From contig BBFE01000019.1 of the NCBI GenBank assembly GCA_001313085.1, positions 1 to 59,837 on the forward strand: 59,837 nt of DNA. Reading direction: 5' to 3'. The translations under genes were made by a program, and so were the position numbers. The notes beneath the pieces are model-generated. The model was not told the origin of the DNA and searched no databases. It saw only the letters and a list, made by a program, of their open reading frames with translations. Shown here in pieces: positions 1-11,385 of this stretch (position 1 is its first letter; every line of letters starts with the position of its first letter). This DNA is from Paenibacillus sp. JCM 18996. GTDB lineage: Bacteria; Bacillota; Bacilli; Paenibacillales; NBRC-103111.

Positions 1-731
1 GGCGCGTCCAAGCACGGCCGCCATGCCCGGCACCAGCTCTGCACGATAAGGCTGGTGCAGTGCGTCCTTCATCGCATGGCGGAGCATCTCCAGGTTGCCG
101 GTGCACAGCGCGGCAACCAGCAAAGACGAGTGGCCGACATTGAACACCGCGTCGGCCATCGGGACCTGCTTCGGCAGCGCATGCCTGGCTTTGCAGTAGA
201 CAGCTGGAAGCGCGGGATCGCTGCCAGCACCTCCAGCCGCTCGTGCGGCTCGATCCGGATCACCTCTGCCCGCACTCCGTCCCAAAAAAAGACACGATCA
301 AGCCGCCGAACAGGGAAGCCCCGACATTGTCGGGGTGCTTCTCCAAGCCTGCGGCGATCTGAAAAAAAAGCTCGTCGACGCTAAGCCGACCGCCGATCAG
401 CGCGTTGCAGCCACCAGGCTGCGACAATGGCCGACGCGCTGCTGCCCAGCCCGCGCGTCAGCGGGATCTCGCTGTAAACCGCGATATCCAGTTCCGGGTG
501 GCTCACTCCCGCCTTGTCGAACACGAGCTGCGCCACCTCGTATATCAGGTTCGACTTGTCCAAAGGAACGCCCGGCAGCCGGTCTCCCAGCGACGTAATC
601 GTCGTCTTGCCTTCGGCGATTCCCATTTCCACATACGCGTACAAATTTAAAGCCATTCCGAGCGTATCGAAGCCAGGCCCCAAATTCGCCGTCGAGGCGG
701 GAACCTTAACGCACACTTTCCGTGAATTCAT
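1..731 (-). CDS. thrB: homoserine kinase, 3' end cut by window, frameshifted
   Basis: Homoserine kinase (GHMP family) phosphorylates L-homoserine for threonine synthesis in the cytoplasm. The ATG at 731 follows GAGGTGACAGAAC. The N-terminus reads VKVPASTANLGPGFDTLG, the substrate-binding start of the family, and the GHMP ATP loop is seen as PLTRGLGSSASAIVAA near residue 90. The frame is lost near 365 (run of eight A), again near 290 (seven A) and near 195. Later frames still read AAIPRFQLSTAK and a typical C-terminal part, so the gene continues past the window start. It is last in pheB-hom-thrC-thrB, 19 bases after thrC. Identity is secure; the frameshifts look like sequence errors. Confidence 0.9.
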
Positions 732-750
732 GTTCTGTCACCTCGAGCTC

Positions 751-1815
751 TTACACTCTTTCCAGAATTTGAATCGCGTCCATAACCGCCTGCTCGGAAT
801 CCTGTACGACCATCGGCTCCGCGTTGACGCTCTTGATGGCGATGTTGGGATCTTTCAGGCCGTGGCCTGTTAGTACGCACACAACACGCTGGCCTTTGCT
901 GAAATATCCCATCTTGTGCAGCTTCATCACGCCCGCAATGGACGCCGCTGAAGCCGGCTCGGCGAAAATTCCCTCTTTGGCTGCAATCGTGCGGTAAGCG
1001 TTAAGGATTTCCTCGTCCGTCACAAAATTGATCTGCCCTTGGGATTCTTCAGCCGCAGCTACTGCAGGCACCCAGCTTGCAGGGTTTCCGATGCGGATCG
1101 CGGTAGCGACCGTTTCCGGATTCGGAATCGGCTCCCCTTTGACGATCGCCATCGAGCCTTCCGCTTCAAAGCCGATCATCTTGGGCAGCTTCGTCGATTT
1201 CCCCGCCGCTTTGTATTCCTTGAAGCCTTTCCAGTAGGCGGTGATGTTGCCCGCGTTCCCTACCGGAATAGCCAGAAAGTCCGGCGCTTCCCCGAGCTGG
1301 TCGCACACTTCGAAAGCGGCTGTTTTCTGGCCTTCGATACGGTAAGGATTGACGGAGTTCACCAGCGTGATCGGATGCTTGGCGGTAATTTCGCGCACGA
1401 TCTCCAGCGCACGGTCAAAATTCCCTTCAATGGCAATCACCTTCGCGCCGTAAATCATCGCTTGAGCCAGCTTGCCCAAAGCGATATTGTTGTTCGGAAT
1501 CAGCACGATGCAGTTCAGGCTGCCTCTCGCCGCATAAGCCGCGGCTGCTGCCGACGTGTTGCCTGTGGAAGCGCACATGATCGTGCGGCTGCCTTCCTCC
1601 ATCGCTTTCGCTACAGCCATGACCATCCCGCGGTCCTTGAAAGAACCGGTCGGATTCAAGCCCTCGTATTTGAAGTAAATGTCGAGGTCGAGCTGATCCG
1701 AAAGCTTCTGCGCGTGGACCAGCGGAGTATTTCCTTCCTGCAGGGTAATCATCGGTGTGCGTTCGTTAACCGGCAAATAAGCGGCGTAAGTTTGTAAAAG
1801 TCCCATATATCTCAT
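751..1815 (-). CDS. thrC: threonine synthase
   Basis: Threonine synthase is a PLP enzyme that converts O-phospho-L-homoserine to threonine and phosphate. The 354-residue frame is intact and has the usual length for the short Bacillus-type enzyme. The PLP lysine is in [11 protein letters not shown] (around residue 60), and the phosphate-binding loop is seen as [12 protein letters not shown] near residue 190. The ATG at 1815 follows AAAGGAGCTGTCAACT, a good ribosome-binding site. It lies 42 bases after hom and just before thrB, so the three genes should be co-transcribed. It is one of the few long core genes here without a frameshift. Confidence 0.97.
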   Translation of the reverse strand: MRYMGLLQTYAAYLPVNERTPMITLQEGNTPLVHAQKLSDQLDLDIYFKYEGLNPTGSFKDRGMVMAVAKAMEEGSRTIMCASTGNTSAAAAAYAARGSLNCIVLIPNNNIALGKLAQAMIYGAKVIAIEGNFDRALEIVREITAKHPITLVNSVNPYRIEGQKTAAFEVCDQLGEAPDFLAIPVGNAGNITAYWKGFKEYKAAGKSTKLPKMIGFEAEGSMAIVKGEPIPNPETVATAIRIGNPASWVPAVAAAEESQGQINFVTDEEILNAYRTIAAKEGIFAEPASAASIAGVMKLHKMGYFSKGQRVVCVLTGHGLKDPNIAIKSVNAEPMVVQDSEQAVMDAIQILERV

Positions 1816-1857
1816 AGTTGACAGCTCCTTTTAGGCTGGGGTAATTGGTGCTAACGG

Positions 1858-3145
1858 TTATCCTTCGACTCTGTACACGCTGTGTACGGAAGCAATGACA
1901 TCCATACTTTCAAAATGCTTCAATACCTTGTTCATGCCCGCCTGGTTCGCGTCATGCGTGATAATGATGATTTCCGCTTTCGGATTGCTCGCGTTCGGAT
2001 GCTGAAGCACCGACTCCAGGCTCACTTCATGCTCCGCGAACACCTCCGTAATCTGCGCCAGCACCCCGGCTTTATCTTCCACATGCAGAAGGATAAAGTT
2101 CTTCGAGTCAATCTGCTCATCCGACTTCAGCTTTTTTCTCTTTGTAAGGGACGAGCACCCTGCGGCCGTTGACGCCCAGCTTCAGGTTTCTGACGACGGC
2201 GACCAGATCCGCGACTACGGAAGTGGCCGTAGGCATCGCGCCCGCTCCCGGGCCGTAGAACATCGTCTCGCCGACCGCCTCCCCGTACACATAGACTGCG
2301 TTAAACACGCCGCCCACCGCAGACAGCGGATGGGAATGCTTTACCATCGTCGGCTGGACGCTCACCGAAATGAAGTCGTCTTTCCGCTCCGCGATTCCGA
2401 GCAGCTTCACTTCATAGCCAAGCTTCTTGCCGTAGGCGATATCTTCCTTCGTGATTTGGGTTATGCCTTCACCTTGACATCCTGCAGATCCACATTCGTC
2501 TGGAAGCCAAGGGTTGCCAGGATGGTCATTTTGCGCGCCGCGTCAAGCCCCTCCACGTCCGAAGTCGGATCGGATTCCGCATAACCGAGCTGCTGCGCTT
2601 CCTTCAGCACGTCCTCGTAGGCCGCGCCCTCCTGGCTCATTTTGGTCAAAATGTAGTTCGTCGTGCCGTTCACAATGCCCATGACCTTCGTGATCCGGTC
2701 GGAAGAGAAGCCTTCCACCAAGGTGCGGATAATCGGAATGCCCCCGGCCACACTGGCTTCATAGAGCACGTCGCAGCCTTTTTTGCGCCGCTTTCTCGCG
2801 GATTTCCTGCCCGTACAGCGCCATCAGGTCTTTATTGGCCGTTACGATATGCTTGCCGCGGTCCAGGGCTTCGAGAATGTAATTCTTCGTATGTTCCACT
2901 CCGCCCATCACTTCCACAACGACGTCGATGTCCGGATTGTTGATGATTTCCCAAGGGTCGTTCGTTATTTTACTTTCATCTATGGCAACATTTCTCGTTT
3001 TAGCGCGGTCCTGCACCAAAATCTTTTCGATCACAATCCCGCTTCCGGTTTGCCGGTGCAGATCCTCCTGGTGTCCTTCCACAATTCTTACGACACCTGT
3101 TCCTACTGTCCCCAATCCCAGCAAACCTACCTTAATCGGCTTCAT
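1858..3145 (-). CDS. hom: homoserine dehydrogenase, frameshifted
   Basis: Homoserine dehydrogenase reduces aspartate semialdehyde to homoserine using NAD(P)H. The Rossmann start GLLGLGTVGTGVVRIVE follows the ATG at 3145. Next come the nucleotide-domain end TANKDLMALYG, the catalytic-domain segments VAGGIPIIRTLVEGFSSDRI and NGTTNYILTKM, and a C-terminal ACT domain (EDKAGVLAQITEVFAEHEVS), the usual site of threonine feedback. The reading frame changes three times, near 2780 (six T where five restore the frame), near 2461 and near 2127. Together the pieces cover the full length of about 430 residues, so I treat it as one intact gene with sequence errors. It lies between pheB and thrC. Confidence 0.93.
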
Positions 3146-3251
3146 TCCAGCTCCTCCTCAATAGTTCAATCCCCACAAAGTGACGTGATGCTTCGAAGTT
3201 TGTTCCGATTACTTTGCGGGGAGCCCCAACGTTGAATCCCACAAAATGCCA

Positions 3252-3728
3252 TCATCCCCTGCCAATCACCTGGCCCGTTTGACACCTTCCTGCGCGGAGA
3301 GCTTTTCCAACAAAAAAAAGGAAGATTCTCTCCCATATGGGAAGTATCGATGGACAGGATTACCGTGGCCATTCCCTGCAAAGGGATCGTCTGGTGGATC
3401 GTCAGCACATTGCCTTCCATCACCGCGATTGCGGCGAGCACCTTTGACAGCGTTCCGGACCTGTGCTCCAGTTCCATGGAAACCGTCACCAGCCGCTCCC
3501 GCTCCAGCTTGCTTAGAGGATAAATGCCGTCTTTGTATTTATAAAAAAAGCGCTTCGGCTCAAGCTACTTCTTCCACCGCTTCGTGAATCGTTTTGACCT
3601 TGCCGCCGGCCAGCAGTTCTTTTGCCTGGATCGTCTTCAGCACCGCTTCCGGCAAAATGTCCTCACGAACCAGATAGTAACGTTCCGCAAACGAGTCCCT
3701 GGACTCATTTTTTTGTGGATTCCGACAA
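3252..3728 (-). CDS. pheB: ACT domain protein PheB, frameshifted
   Basis: Small ACT-domain protein of the PheB/UPF0735 family, commonly linked to obg and aromatic or threonine biosynthesis genes; its exact function is not settled. The N-terminal part reads [20 protein letters not shown], followed by a helix-turn-helix-like segment, then the ACT domain [24 protein letters not shown] at 3728 after AGAGAGGACGAATCCAC is the best start; it comes into frame when the seven-A run at about 3708-3714 is read as six. Further shifts lie near 3545 and 3310, and a missing G near 3263 restores the family ending VIGRG and a TGA at 3252. It opens the hom-thrC-thrB operon. Confidence 0.8.
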
Positions 3729-3774
3729 GTGGATTCGTCCTCTCTAGGGAAACTGTTGTATTCCTATAGTGGAC

Positions 3775-3803
3775 ATTATAACGGAAGATTACCGGTGCCA
3801 CAA
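3775..3803 (-). promoter_or_regulatory. sigma-A-type promoter for pheB-hom-thrC-thrB
   Basis: On the minus strand TTGTGG (3803-3798), a 17-base spacer and a perfect TATAAT (3780-3775) lie about 50 bases upstream of the TTG start of pheB. The -35 is weak but spacing and -10 are ideal. No competing promoter was seen between pheB and thrB. Confidence 0.6.
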
Positions 3804-4244
3804 TAGGTAAATAAATTATTCACAAGTTCTTCTTATCCGGAGGCCTTGGAACTTTAATGGATTCCCCGCGCCGAGATTTTAAAACCGCGAAATCCATTCC
3901 AACTATTGCTATGCGGCTGCCCCTGCCCCAAAATGAAAACAGACTAAATGCAAAATGGTCCTTTCCGCATGGGTTTGTCTGGCTACCCGCCAAGCAGCGC
4001 CGCAACGCGCTCCGGCAGAACCGGGCCAGCTCGAACGGCCACTGGATTGGACAGCCACCGAACATTTGCCGAAGGAAGAAGGGAACTAAGTTATGATTCG
4101 ACTCAGGTTGATATCGGCTGCAGTATTATTTCATGGGGATGAACTGCTTATGTTGAAACAGGTTTTGAACCTTCGACAAGCGCTTTACGTTGTGTATGCA
4201 ACTCGCTCTGTTAAATCAAAGTATCACTGCCAGTCTGAGCCGTG
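3804..4244. other. about 440 bases without a convincing gene
   Basis: The stretch between the pheB promoter and the esterase holds only short plus-strand frames. One, from 4093, begins like a NUDIX hydrolase (a beta strand followed by HGDELLMLK) but loses similarity within about 20 residues and has no Nudix box. The preceding plus-strand frames (3857-4092) cannot be assigned. It may be the decayed 5' end of a NUDIX gene, or simply intergenic. Confidence 0.35.
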
Positions 4245-5079
4245 TCACGCAGGCGTGAACCCGCGCTTCTTGAGCCACAGTTCGCAAAGTTGTGTCCATG
4301 TATGAGCCTCCGGATGCTCTTCGGCCAGGCCGATGCCATGTCTGCCGTTTTCATAGCAGTGAAGATCAAACGGCACTTTACAGCGGCTCAGCGCCCCTGC
4401 AAACAATAAGCTGTTCTCGACAGGCACACCTTCGTCATCGGAAGTGTGCCATATGAACACGGGCGGGGTCCGCTCCGTTACATTCAGCTCGGCTGAGAGA
4501 CTGTTCGCCAGTTCCTCTGGGGCATCCACTCCGAGCAGATTATCCCTTGAACCGCGGTGAAGATAGGGATCCAGCAGAGTGATTACGGGATAGCATAGCA
4601 CCATTAGATCTGCCTGCAGCTTACTTGCTCGATCGGGTCATGGCTGTCCGGATCGCCGTTATCAAACTGCGTGCCGGCCGTCGCCGCCAGATGGCCTCCC
4701 GCGGAAAAAAACCGAGGATTCCTATTCTTCCCGGATCCACATTCAACTGCTGCGCGTGGCTTCTCACATAACGGACAGCGCGCTGGGCGTCCGACAGCGG
4801 TGCGGGATGTTGGTGCGGCGCCACACGGTAATTTAGCACGAATGCGGTGATGCCCTGTTTGTTAAGCCAGAGCGCGACAGGCTCTCCCTCATGATCGGCT
4901 CTCATCCTGTAGCCTCCGCCCGGACATACGATAACGGCAGCGCTTTCTTCTGTATCGTTCGCAGGATAAGCAGTGAGCGTCGGACTCTCCTGCTCTGTTG
5001 CAATACTCCACGGCGCCTGGCCGGGCCATAAATCAATACTCACGTCAGGTATTCCCCTTTCCCTTCCCATCTTGTCCAT
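4245..5079 (-). CDS. alpha/beta-hydrolase esterase (BD-FAE / acetylxylan-esterase-like), frameshifted
   Basis: Cytoplasmic alpha/beta hydrolase related to the lipase/esterase family that deacylates small sugar or xylan esters. The oxyanion-hole segment is VIVCPGGGYRMRADHEGEP. The nucleophile elbow reads GFSAGGHLAAT when a seven-T run at about 4705 is read as five. The acid and base regions are seen as IWHTSDDEGVPVENS and GRHGIGLA, so the Ser-Asp-His triad is present. Total length of about 275 residues fits the family. A second shift lies near 4620. No signal peptide was seen. It stands alone, with no operon partner that fixes the substrate. Confidence 0.8.
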
Positions 5080-5195
5080 TTCCCATTATAAGGCAGCGGC
5101 TTACAGGCGTCTATTGCCGGCTGATACCTTGATGGGTAATTATGTAGAAATATTGATGTGGCTCCCAGTGAAGTTTATGCCCCAACAAGCAAGCG

Positions 5196-5222
5196 AAAGG
5201 CCAGGGTTGCCCCTGGCCCTGC
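5196..5222 (-). terminator. rho-independent terminator after the glycine-zipper gene
   Basis: GGCCAGGG and its complement, separated by four bases (5200-5219), form a strong GC-rich stem. On the minus strand it is followed by TTTCGCTTG. It lies about 25 bases beyond the stop at 5244. Confidence 0.6.
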
Positions 5223-5243
5223 TTTTCCTGCTGGCAAATGCTG

Positions 5244-5538
5244 CTAGCTCTGTTTATTTTGTTCTGTCCGATTTGTGGAGGCGCCACCAGCACCAAGAGC
5301 ATTTTTTTGAGTTGTTGTTGTCTCCCATCGCTCCCTCACCCACCTGGTTGCCCATCGCCGCGCCAGCAACACCGCCTGCAACGGTGCCAGCCGGCCCCAA
5401 CACGGAACCCACGGCAGCGCCAACAGCGGCACCGCCAACCGTTCCTACAGCTTCACCAGTGTCGACGTCAGCCGCGTTGGTCATGTTGCCGCCAGAAGAA
5501 GCACCGTTCCGATTATTGTTATTGTTATTTTCAGCCAT
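5244..5538 (-). CDS. small glycine-zipper protein, frameshifted
   Basis: Protein of about 97 residues. The N-terminus is rich in Asn and Gly (MAENNNNNNRNGASSGG). It is followed by a glycine-zipper region with repeated small-residue spacing (VGGAAVGAAVGSVLGPAG and a second GGVAGAAMG), then a polar tail ending in NRTEQNKQS. Such zippers usually pack in membranes or in spore-associated or stress proteins; no function can be assigned. The ATG at 5538 follows GGGAGTGG. The seven-T run at about 5306 must be read as six to join the two parts. The gene is transcribed on its own toward a terminator. Confidence 0.7.
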
Positions 5539-5682
5539 CCCTGTCCACTCCCTCGTTTTGTAGTAGAGAAGCGCCGCTGTCATTGTCAGCGCAACTCCCG
5601 GAACTTATTGTGCCCGACCGCGATGGTAGAAATCCTAAATTGATAATTCCAAAAAAGAACCTTGCGCTGCGAACCGGCTGGC

Positions 5683-6994
<1,312 letters not shown>

Positions 6995-7757
6995 TTATGT
7001 ATGGAATGGCAAACGAACCGTAAACGCCGCCTCGCCTTGTTCGAAGGCGCTTTCCTCGACTATAAGCACATTTCCCTTTTGTAATAATTTGCGCTTCAGC
7101 TCCGCTGCTAATTCGCTGCTGTTATATTGCCCCTGATACACAAAATCAAGCAGCAGTCCGCTGTCCTGCACTTCAAACTGAAGGTTTAGCACATTCGGCT
7201 CCCCGTCGGAAGACTGTGCGTGGCTCTTGAAAGCCTCTACAATCTCCCGCACTGCCTCGGTCACTGCTTCGCACCGCAGAGGCAGCAGTTGCAGCGGCAG
7301 CTCTTCCTCCATCTCCACCTCCAGCTCCATCACCGTAGAATCCGTTCTATAGGACAATAAATAAGCAACGAGAGATGGAATTCCGAGCTTGGAAATATAG
7401 CTTTCCTGAAACATTTTTTTTCCCCTGATCTTTTCCACATACGGCAGCAGAGCTTCGAATTTTTTTTCAAAGAGATATATCCGTACAGAACTTGAATATC
7501 GTTCATCCAGTCATGGCGCACATGTTCAGCGTCGCGATCATCTGCCTGTTTTTTTTCCGCTTCCTTGTTTTCCACAGCCTCCGAAACCTTTTGGGAGCAT
7601 ACGGCTTTCTGCTTAGATATGATCCCAAGGACCGCCACTGTAATAAAAAAACAGCCAATGCGGCTCTAACCAGAAGTGCCGTCGCTGCCGCCAGCGCAAC
7701 CATCGCTATGAGTAAAATACTGCCTAACAGGATAGACTTGCCCCTCGCATGATTCAT
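6995..7757 (-). CDS. spo0B: Spo0B-like sporulation phosphotransferase, frameshifted
   Basis: Spo0B relays phosphate from Spo0F to Spo0A in the sporulation phosphorelay. The phosphoacceptor His is in VRHDWMNDIQVLYGYISL, followed by the degenerate kinase-like C-terminal domain ending FTVRLPFHT. The ATG at 7757 follows GACGGGGAGAAACA. Unlike the soluble B. subtilis protein, this one begins with about 50 hydrophobic residues that read as two membrane helices (ILLGSILLIAMVALAAATAL and ALAVFLLQW), so it is probably membrane-anchored. Breaks occur near 7415 (eight T) and in T runs near 7465 and 7550. Position before obg supports the call. Confidence 0.85.
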
Positions 7758-7865
7758 TGTTTCTCCCCGTCTTTCACTGCTTGCCGTTACAGTATAGCAT
7801 ATTATCCCCACAAAAGTGATTTCAAGCTGCCGAAGTAAAATCCGTTAGAGTGTTGTTCCTTCAAA

Positions 7866-7902
7866 AAAAGACCTTGACGAACTTCGCCAAGGTCTTTAGG
7901 TT
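7866..7902 (-). terminator. rho-independent terminator after rpmA
   Basis: AAAGACCTTG and CAAGGTCTTT form a stem around a small loop; on the minus strand it is followed by a run of seven T. It lies directly downstream of rpmA and ends the rplU-prp-rpmA operon. Confidence 0.85.
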
Positions 7903-7913
7903 TGGGATTTGTC

Positions 7914-8226
7914 TTACGCTTCTACAGTCGCGGCCACCGGTGCGGCATCAGCAGGATATACGCTGACTTTCTTGCGGTCGCGGCCCCAACGTTCGAATTT
8001 CACGACGCCCTCCACTTTCGCGAACAAGGTGTCATCGGAACCGATGCCTACGTTGTTGCCAGGGTGGATTTTCGTTCCGCGTTGACGAACCAGGATGCTT
8101 CCAGCAGTAACGGTTTGTCCGTCAGCGCGCTTCACGCCAAGCGCTTCGCGATGCTGTCGCGGCCGTTCTTTGTGGAACCTACTCCCTTTTTTTGGAAGCG
8201 AATAACTGAAGATTTAATTGTAACAT
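7914..8226 (-). CDS. rpmA: ribosomal protein L27, frameshifted
   Basis: 50S ribosomal protein bL27. The ATG at 8226 follows AAAGGAGGTAGACTGGA. The N-terminus is [11 protein letters not shown], the Firmicutes extension that Prp cleaves after the Phe. The body reads [39 protein letters not shown] and [16 protein letters not shown], all standard L27. Two sequence errors break it: a seven-A run at about 8184, and a missing G near 8132 that restores the frame at RLGVKRADG. It is last of rplU-prp-rpmA. Confidence 0.95.
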
Positions 8227-8232
8227 TCCAGT

Positions 8233-8569
8233 CTACCTCCTTTTTTTCGATAATGTGTATATATTCACTGTAATTCGTTTCGATGGTTTGCAGCATGATG
8301 ACCATGGATTCCGCAATGAGCTGCACCTTCTCCGCCGCCTGTTCATCAAGGCCGTCCGGGACGGTGAACTCAAATAATCCATGCTCCATTCTATGCTCCA
8401 TGATCAGACCGAGCAGAGCCTCAACCGCATTGTATGTGCCGACGGATATCGCAGAAACCGCCGAGCAAACAATATCTTTGCCGGGCACGTCGTATTCGGC
8501 GTGTCCCACGATCCTGCAGGAATGGATAGAGCCGTCGCTGCCGTTTCTTGTTACGGTGACGTTAATCAT
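8233..8569 (-). CDS. prp: ribosomal-processing cysteine protease Prp
   Basis: Prp (YsxB family) removes the N-terminal extension of L27, an essential step in Firmicutes that have the extension. The catalytic His lies in RIVGHAEYD and the catalytic Cys in DIVCSAVSAISVGTYNAVEA, with the normal 12-residue spacing. The start is the ATG at 8569. The true stop (TAG at 8233-8235) is reached when the seven-A run before it is read as six, giving an ending EKRR and placing the rpmA ribosome-binding site over the stop. It lies four bases after rplU. Confidence 0.92.
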
Positions 8570-8573
8570 ACGA

Positions 8574-8887
8574 TTAAGCTTCGATCTTGCCGATAGTAAC
8601 TTTCGTGTAAGGTTGTCTGTGACCTTGCTTACGACGGTAGTTCTTTTTTGGCTTTGTATTTGTAAACGATGATTTTCTCGCCTTTGCCGTGTCTTTCCAC
8701 TTTCGCGGAAACTTTCGCGCCGGACACTACAGGAGTTCCAAGAACCAACCCGTTGTCGCCGGAAACCGCCAGAACACGGTCAAAAAACAAAATCTTCGCC
8801 CTCGCCGGCGCCCAATTTCTCGATGTATAGTACATCGCCTTCTTGAACTTTGTATTGCTTGCCGCCAGTTTCGATAATTGCGTACAT
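8574..8887 (-). CDS. rplU: ribosomal protein L21, frameshifted
   Basis: 50S ribosomal protein bL21, about 103 residues. The ATG at 8887 follows GAGGAGGTGCAACGA and starts [19 protein letters not shown]. The middle reads [20 protein letters not shown] and the end [20 protein letters not shown]. Two six-base T/A runs (about 8785 and 8643) each need to be five to keep the frame, a clean example of the one-base run expansion seen throughout the window. First gene of rplU-prp-rpmA. Confidence 0.95.
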
Positions 8888-9010
8888 TCGTTGCACCTCC
8901 TCATGTCATAAGACTCACCGCATCCAGGTGACGCAAACCGCGGTAAGCGTCGCGTACTTAGAACCCGACTCGTGTGGTTGCAGCATGTTTTGCAACATAC
9001 CAAAGAAGTA
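8888..9010 (-). ncRNA. possible L21 leader region of the rplU operon
   Basis: The 120 bases before rplU hold several GC-rich complementary segments (for example GCGACGCTTACCGCGG and CCGCGGTAAGCGTCGC arms near 8935-8955) and end in a strong Shine-Dalgarno sequence. Firmicutes rplU operons often carry an autoregulatory L21 leader here. I infer it from position and pairing potential and did not match the consensus. Confidence 0.35.
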
Positions 9011-9032
9011 TATCACATTCGCTTGCAAGAAA

Positions 9033-10288
9033 TCAATACCTAATATCCCGCTGCTGGGCTTTCCCGGTTCCCGAACAAGCCGGGCAAGGCGGCTCGGCCA
9101 GTTCGTCCGAGGTGTCCCTCACCTTCTTGCGGGTCATTTCCACAAGGCCGAGCTTGGTCCATCCTATAACGGTTGATTTGGTGCGGTCCTTCTTCAATTC
9201 CTCGGAAAGCGTCTGAAGCACCCGGTGGCGGTGTTCCTCCAGCTCCATGTCGATGAAATCGATTATAATAATTCCGCCCACATCGCGCAAGCGCAAAAGT
9301 CTGGCAATTTCCACAGCCGCTTCGCAATTGGTCTCGAACACGGTCTGCTCTAGATCCACCGAGCCCGTGAATTTTCCGGTATTGATATCGATCACCGTCA
9401 AAGCTTCCGTCAAATCGACAATCAGGTGTCCGCCGCTGGGCAGCCAGATTTTTTTTCTCTGCAGAGACCGGCCCAGCTGCTTATCGATTCCATATTGCTC
9501 AAACACCCGCCGCTGTTCCGTGTGCAGCCGAACCTTCACCGCCATGCCGGGTGACACTTCACCCAGAATCGCTGCAATTTCACCGCGCATTTGAGGACTG
9601 TCGACAATAATTTCATCGATTTTCTCGCTGACTATGTCACGTACAAGGCGTGGAATCAGGCTTAAATCCGTAAAGATCCGGCTTGGGGCCGGAGCATTCC
9701 GCGACCGGGCCATCACCGAGGCCCAGAGATCACGCAGTTCCTGCAGATCGCGCTGCAGTTCGGTCAAGCTGCTTCCAGCCGCCACAGTGCGTATGATTAC
9801 CCCTTCGCCAGGCTCTCGTATGCCGTCCGCTATATCTTTTAACCGGCTGCGTTCGGAGTCCGACTCGATTTTGCGGGACACGCCGACATAATCCGCATTA
9901 GGCATGTATACAATCCAGCGTCCGGGAATCGAATAATGGGTCGTCACTCTTGCGCCCTTGTCCCCTATAGGTTCCTTCGTCATCTGCACGATTACATTAT
10001 GTCCCGCCTGGACGAGCTCATTGATCTGCGGCTTGAGCTTTGGCTGCTTTTCCAGATGTGCGGGCAGCAGGTCGTCTATATAGAGGAAGGCGTTCTTCTC
10101 CTGCCCGATATGGACAAAAGCAGCCTGCATCCCCTGCAGCACATTGACCACCCGGCCCACATACACATCACCGGCTTTCGGTGTCTCCTGCGAACGGTCC
10201 TTGTAATATTCCGTCAAGCTGCCGTCCTCCAGCAGAGCGCATGGGCCCCGGCCGTCTGCCGGTTCGATTGGATCACGATTTGCTTCAA
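9033..10288 (-). CDS. rng: ribonuclease G/E family endoribonuclease
   Basis: RNase E/G family enzyme that cuts single-stranded AU-rich RNA and matures rRNA. The S1 domain is seen in VYVGRVVNVLQGMQAAFVHI. The catalytic DNase-I-like region has the metal-binding aspartates in VIDINTGKF and IIIIDFIDME, and the zinc-link CPACSGTGK closes the protein. There is no long C-terminal scaffold, so it resembles RNase G. A TTG at 10288 after GGGAGGTGAGAAG gives the family start MKQIVI; an indel near 10245 separates it from the rest. The gene lies 145 bases upstream of rplU. Confidence 0.92.
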
Positions 10289-10521
10289 CTTCTCACCTCC
10301 CGCGCATCAATCTCCTGACCATTCTGCCTGCTGAGCTCGCTTAATATTGCTAACCGCCTCGCTGCGTACGATGGAAACCCTCACCGCTCCCGTCCCGGGT
10401 GGATTGCCGGCAAGCCGTAAATTTATTATCTTAAAATACTGCTCCTCAATGTGGACGCAATACGAAGCCTTAAAGTTGCGCCTGTCAGGACTATTTTAAC
10501 GAAAAAAGCTCCGACACCGCA

Positions 10522-11385
10522 CTACCTTGTTTTTTTATCCACGAAAAATGTTTTCGTAAGCCGCTGTTCCGGCAGAACTGCCTGAATGCGGCCTCCCGGG
10601 TCCACGACATACACCAGATGATATTTTTTCCCTCATAAACAGCTTCATAATCTGCCGACGGGCTTCTGCCCGCTCACGACAATAGGCTGCGCGATCACAC
10701 CCGCTTCCATCCACTCGCGCACTCTTGCCTCCCGTGCAATCAGGAACCGGAGGAAGTGAAACGAAAGATGGCGGTAGCTGTACCAGTTGGAATATACCAG
10801 GAAAAGCCCGATGACCAGCAGGTTAAGCTGAATCCCCCCGAACATGCCGCTCAGCAGCGCAACCGCCGTAGCCAGCGCGCCAAGCCCCACGCTGAGCACG
10901 GTAGTATACAGAATCGCTTGGTGGTAGGGCATCAGGAAGCTGAGAACGCTCTGCATCATCTTCCCACCGTCAAGCGGAAGGATAGGCAGCAGATTGAACA
11001 AACCTATGAGTAGATTGGCCGCGATAAAATAATTCCACCACTCCGAATCTGCTCCGGCCCCCTTCATCACCCAGGCAAAAAAAAGATCAGAAAGCCGTTC
11101 TGAAGCGGACCCGCAGCGGCCACGACGATTTCTTCCCAGGCGGGAACCGTCCCAAGCTCCTCTACGACAGCCGCGCCTCCGAACGGCAGCAGGCGAACTT
11201 CTTGTATTCTCCAACCGAGATTTTTTGGCCGCGGCGAGATGGCCCAGCTCATGCAGCAGCACAATCGCGAACAGAGTAACGACCTCCAGGAAATAACCCG
11301 TAAGGACGGACAGAAAGATGACAATCGAGAAAAGCGGATGAACCCTGAATGCCGTGCCGAATATTTTAATCAAATCGTACCACAT
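10522..11385 (-). CDS. spoIVFB: SpoIVFB-like intramembrane metalloprotease, frameshifted
   Basis: Site-2 protease (M50) that cleaves pro-sigma-K in the mother cell during sporulation. The zinc motif is HELGH in IVLLHELGHLAAAK, and the second metal-ligand region is LPILPLDGGKMMQ. Several membrane helices are visible (for example IFLSVLTGYFLEVVTLFAIV). A CBS-like C-terminal part continues YVVDPGGR to a TAG at 10522 once a six-T run near 10625 is read as five. Other breaks are at 11085 and 11225. The start at 11385 overlaps the end of spoIVFA, so translation is probably coupled. Confidence 0.87.

Noticed and set aside
1039..1797. Long plus-strand open frame opposite thrC
   Set aside because: It is the antisense shadow of an intact conserved gene, with no ribosome-binding site and no recognisable domain.
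4093..4305. Possible NUDIX hydrolase start on the plus strand
   Set aside because: Similarity covers only about 20 residues and no Nudix box is present in any frame.
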